Positions 20,637 to 22,415 of a stretch of DNA of 22,415 bases are shown here, piece by piece (within the stretch, counting starts at the first letter, position 1; each line of letters opens with the position of its first letter). The stretch is from Deltaproteobacteria bacterium. Lineage in GTDB: Bacteria > Desulfobacterota > Desulfuromonadia > Geobacterales > Pseudopelobacteraceae. Below the pieces are notes generated by a model that was given only the letters and a program-made list of their open reading frames with translations, was not told where the DNA came from and ran no database searches. The stretch covers positions 1 through 22,415 of the forward strand of contig JACRCG010000200.1 in the NCBI GenBank assembly GCA_016219145.1, given 5' to 3'. The translations under genes were made by a program, and so were the position numbers.

Positions 20637-21272
20637 ATGCAGGTGACCGACTTCAGGCTGTACCTGATTACCGACCGGCAGCAGACATGCGGCAGGCCTC
20701 TTCCGGACGTAGTGCGGCAAGCCCTGGATGGCGGTGTCAAGGCTGTCCAGCTGCGCGAAAAGGATCTTTCCGGCGCCGAACTGTACCGGCTGGCCGAAGA
20801 GTTGAGACAGCTTACCTCTGACTATGGCGCCAGACTGATCATCAACGACCGGCTTGACGTTGCCCTGGCGGTTGCTGCTGATGGCGTACATATCGGGATC
20901 GGCAGCATGCCGGTAGCGGCTGTCCGACGGCTGCTTGGGCCGGACAGGATCATCGGCTATTCCGCCCATGCGGCCCACGAGGCGCTGCTGGCCCAGGCTG
21001 AGGGGGCTGATTTCGTCACCTTCGGACCACTGTATCATACCCCGTCCAAAGCTGCTTATGGCGCGCCCTGTGGAATAGAAATGCTGTCCGAAGCCGTTCA
21101 CTTGCTGGAAATACCGGTCATTGCGCTGGGCGGAATCACGCCGGAAAATATTTCCGGAGCGCTCTCTTCTGGCGCTCACGGCATAGCGCTGATATCAGCC
21201 GTGATGGCAGCTTATGACCCCTGTGCCGCCGCAGCAGCCCTGCTGAAAAAGATCCACGAGCGAGTCTCCTGA
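20637..21272 (+). CDS. thiE: Thiamine-phosphate synthase ThiE
   Basis: Joins HMP-pyrophosphate and thiazole phosphate to give thiamine phosphate. A 211-residue TIM barrel with all the usual motifs: LYLITDRQ (8-15), AVQLREKDLSG (36-46), ARLIINDRLDVALAVAADG (65-83, with N70-D71), DFVTFGPLYHTPSKAAYG (diphosphate site) and VIALGGITPENI. The ATG at 20637 is 11 nt after thiG; no strong ribosome site is visible, so translation may depend on coupling to thiG. The stop TGA (21270-21272) overlaps the ATG of the next gene by one base. Confidence 0.96.
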   Translation: MQVTDFRLYLITDRQQTCGRPLPDVVRQALDGGVKAVQLREKDLSGAELYRLAEELRQLTSDYGARLIINDRLDVALAVAADGVHIGIGSMPVAAVRRLLGPDRIIGYSAHAAHEALLAQAEGADFVTFGPLYHTPSKAAYGAPCGIEMLSEAVHLLEIPVIALGGITPENISGALSSGAHGIALISAVMAAYDPCAAAAALLKKIHERVS

Positions 21273-22216
21273 TGTTCACCCCTGCCGACGAACGTATCCA
21301 CCCACAACTTCGCATCAACTCTTACGGTCACTACCTGCGCCGCCGCTTTGGCTGCCGGATCAGCAAAGTCAATGTGGACGCCGGTTTTACCTGCCCCAAC
21401 CGAGACGGAAGCAAAGGGAGCGGCGGCTGCATCTACTGCAATAACGTCTCGTTTTCGCCCAAAGGCACTCAGGCGATAGTTCCGATCGAAAGCCAGATGT
21501 CTTCCGGAATGGCCTATCACCGCCTGCGCCTCGGCTCGGAAAAATTCATCATCTATTTTCAGAAATACACCAACACCTACGGTTCGGTGGAGCTCCTGTC
21601 AGATCTGTATCGGCGGGCGCTCGATCATCCCGATGTTATCGGCATTTCGGTCGGAACAAGGCCGGACGCTCTGAGCGCTGAGGCTTTGGAGCTTTTGACC
21701 GACATCGCCCGGACAAAATATGTCTGCCTGGAGCTAGGTCTGCAATCGATGGATGACACAATTTTAAGCCGCATCAACCGCGGCCATACCCTGGACGATT
21801 TTGTTCAGACGGTCAGGCGCGCCGCCGGTCGGCAGTTTGATATCTGCGCCCATCTGATTTATGGATTTCCGGGGGAGAGTGCTGCCGATTTTCTGAAAAC
21901 GGCCGAACTTATGGCCGGACTGCCGATTGATTCGCTCAAACTGCATCAGCTGCACGCTGTGGAAGGTACCGAGCTGGCGGAGCTGTTTCGCCAGGGCGCG
22001 TTCACGCCGCTGACGCTAGAGGAATATGTCTCGACCGTGGCTGATTTTCTGGAGCTGCTCCCGCCACGAATAGCCATCCAGCGCCTGTATGGTTCGGCCC
22101 CGCTCGATATCTGTGTCGCTCCGCAGTGGGGGTTAAAGAACAACCAGATGTGGTTTGCCATTGTAAACGAGCTGACCGGACGCGGCAGCTGGCAGGGGCG
22201 CCGCGTGGTGGAGTGA
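21272..22216 (+). CDS. Radical SAM protein of the YhcC (TIGR01212) type
   Basis: A 314-residue radical SAM protein. The N-terminus NSYGHYLRRRFGCRISKVNV leads into the cluster-binding cysteines C41, C53 and C56 (FTCPNRDGSKGSGGCIYCNN), with the family's longer first gap in place of C-x3-C-x2-C. Downstream are YFQKYTNTYG, GISVGTRPDAL, LELGLQSMDD and INRGHTLDDF, strand and loop motifs of the YhcC/Elp3-related group. The substrate of the family is not established. It shares the thi transcript (1-nt overlap with thiE), so TPP control probably extends to it; whether it has a thiamine-related job or is a passenger is open. It is not ThiH. Confidence 0.88.
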   Translation: MFTPADERIHPQLRINSYGHYLRRRFGCRISKVNVDAGFTCPNRDGSKGSGGCIYCNNVSFSPKGTQAIVPIESQMSSGMAYHRLRLGSEKFIIYFQKYTNTYGSVELLSDLYRRALDHPDVIGISVGTRPDALSAEALELLTDIARTKYVCLELGLQSMDDTILSRINRGHTLDDFVQTVRRAAGRQFDICAHLIYGFPGESAADFLKTAELMAGLPIDSLKLHQLHAVEGTELAELFRQGAFTPLTLEEYVSTVADFLELLPPRIAIQRLYGSAPLDICVAPQWGLKNNQMWFAIVNELTGRGSWQGRRVVE

Positions 22217-22242
22217 TAGTGTTTATCCTGTAAAAATCATCT

Positions 22243-22374
22243 GAAACAGAGAGCAACCGAGCAACTGAGTAAAACAAAGGAAAATTCAGGAGAATTCTAC
22301 TCACCATTTGGGCATACTCTGTAATCACTGTACCTGTCTGACTTCTCTGTTGCTCAGTTGCTCTGTGTTTCGCG
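22243..22374. repeat. Second type of MITE-like inverted-repeat element
   Basis: The left end (22243-22270, core GAGCAACCGAGCAACTGAG) is an imperfect inverted repeat of the right end (about 22342-22372, core CTGTTGCTCAGTTGCTCTG), with ~70 nt between. Within each end, GAGCAAC-type words are directly repeated. It differs from the GCAGTT...CTCACAGAG repeats but shares a CACCATTTGGG-like middle word with their CACCTTTTGGG. No ORF inside. It lies 26 nt after the radical SAM gene; the rest of the gap up to 22415 shows nothing I can name. Confidence 0.65.
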
Positions 22375-22415
22375 AACTGCCGTCTGGGCTTATTCGTTCA
22401 TAAAGCTGATTACCG

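Noticed and set aside
21272..22216. Annotation of the radical SAM gene as ThiH
   Set aside because: The cysteine spacing (C41, C53, C56) and flanking motifs are of the YhcC/TIGR01212 type, not the C-x3-C-x2-C of ThiH.
1..22415. CRISPR array, tRNA, rRNA, prophage or transposase genes
   Set aside because: No regularly spaced short repeats, cloverleaf-like segments or recognisable phage or transposase proteins were seen on either strand.

Overview
The window looks like a chromosomal segment of a Geobacter-type bacterium (Desulfuromonadia, Geobacterales). The clues are a def-fmt-DUF116 operon, a hisZ-purA pair, a SAM-I riboswitch in front of metX, a dockerin-like C-terminus of a kind I associate with Geobacter secreted proteins, a PilZ protein, a selenoprotein, and intergenic inverted repeats built on CTCTGTG-type words. 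The family assignment comes from recognising proteins by eye; no database search was run. Coding density is high, most start codons have a good ribosome binding site, and there is no prophage, tRNA, rRNA or CRISPR.

Layout. 1-357 (+) is the 3' end of a large secreted protein with an Ig-like fold and a dockerin-like tail. 415-675 (+) is a small AhpD/carboxymuconolactone-decarboxylase-like protein that reads through an in-frame TGA at the second position of its CxxC motif. A perfect hairpin of bacterial SECIS type follows the TGA, so I call it a selenoprotein (CPTU). 667-2916 (-) is def-fmt-DUF116, with overlapping genes. Divergent sigma70-like promoters (2958-3042) separate it from a plus-strand set: a secreted TPR protein with a lysine-rich tail, a 1170-residue GH13-like protein and an outer-membrane beta-barrel protein (3159-9747). 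A MITE-like repeat containing a bidirectional terminator-like palindrome lies in the convergent gap before purA.

9930-15097 (-) is transcribed as secreted Pro/Ala-rich protein, secreted propeller-like protein, hisZ, purA. 15197-17299 (+) is a SAM-I riboswitch with terminator, then metX and a ttcA-like gene overlapping by 4 nt. A second repeat copy, inverted relative to the first, and a possible small membrane-protein gene fill the next convergent gap. 17862-19321 (-) holds a PilZ protein and a BioD-like/DRTGG P-loop protein. 19465-22216 (+) is a thiamine set with a promoter, TPP riboswitch, terminator, thiS, thiG and thiE, followed by a YhcC-type radical SAM protein that overlaps thiE by 1 nt. 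A different inverted-repeat element closes the window.

How the genes fit together. The def/fmt operon serves N-terminal formyl-methionine handling. The metX-ttcA unit links methionine supply to a tRNA-thiolation-type enzyme under SAM control. thiSGE makes the thiazole moiety and joins it to the pyrimidine under TPP control. The TPR-GH13-barrel set looks like one functional unit of unknown role, probably involving an alpha-glucan and the cell envelope. The most valuable item for re-annotation is the selenoprotein gene, because ordinary gene callers would truncate it or miss it.
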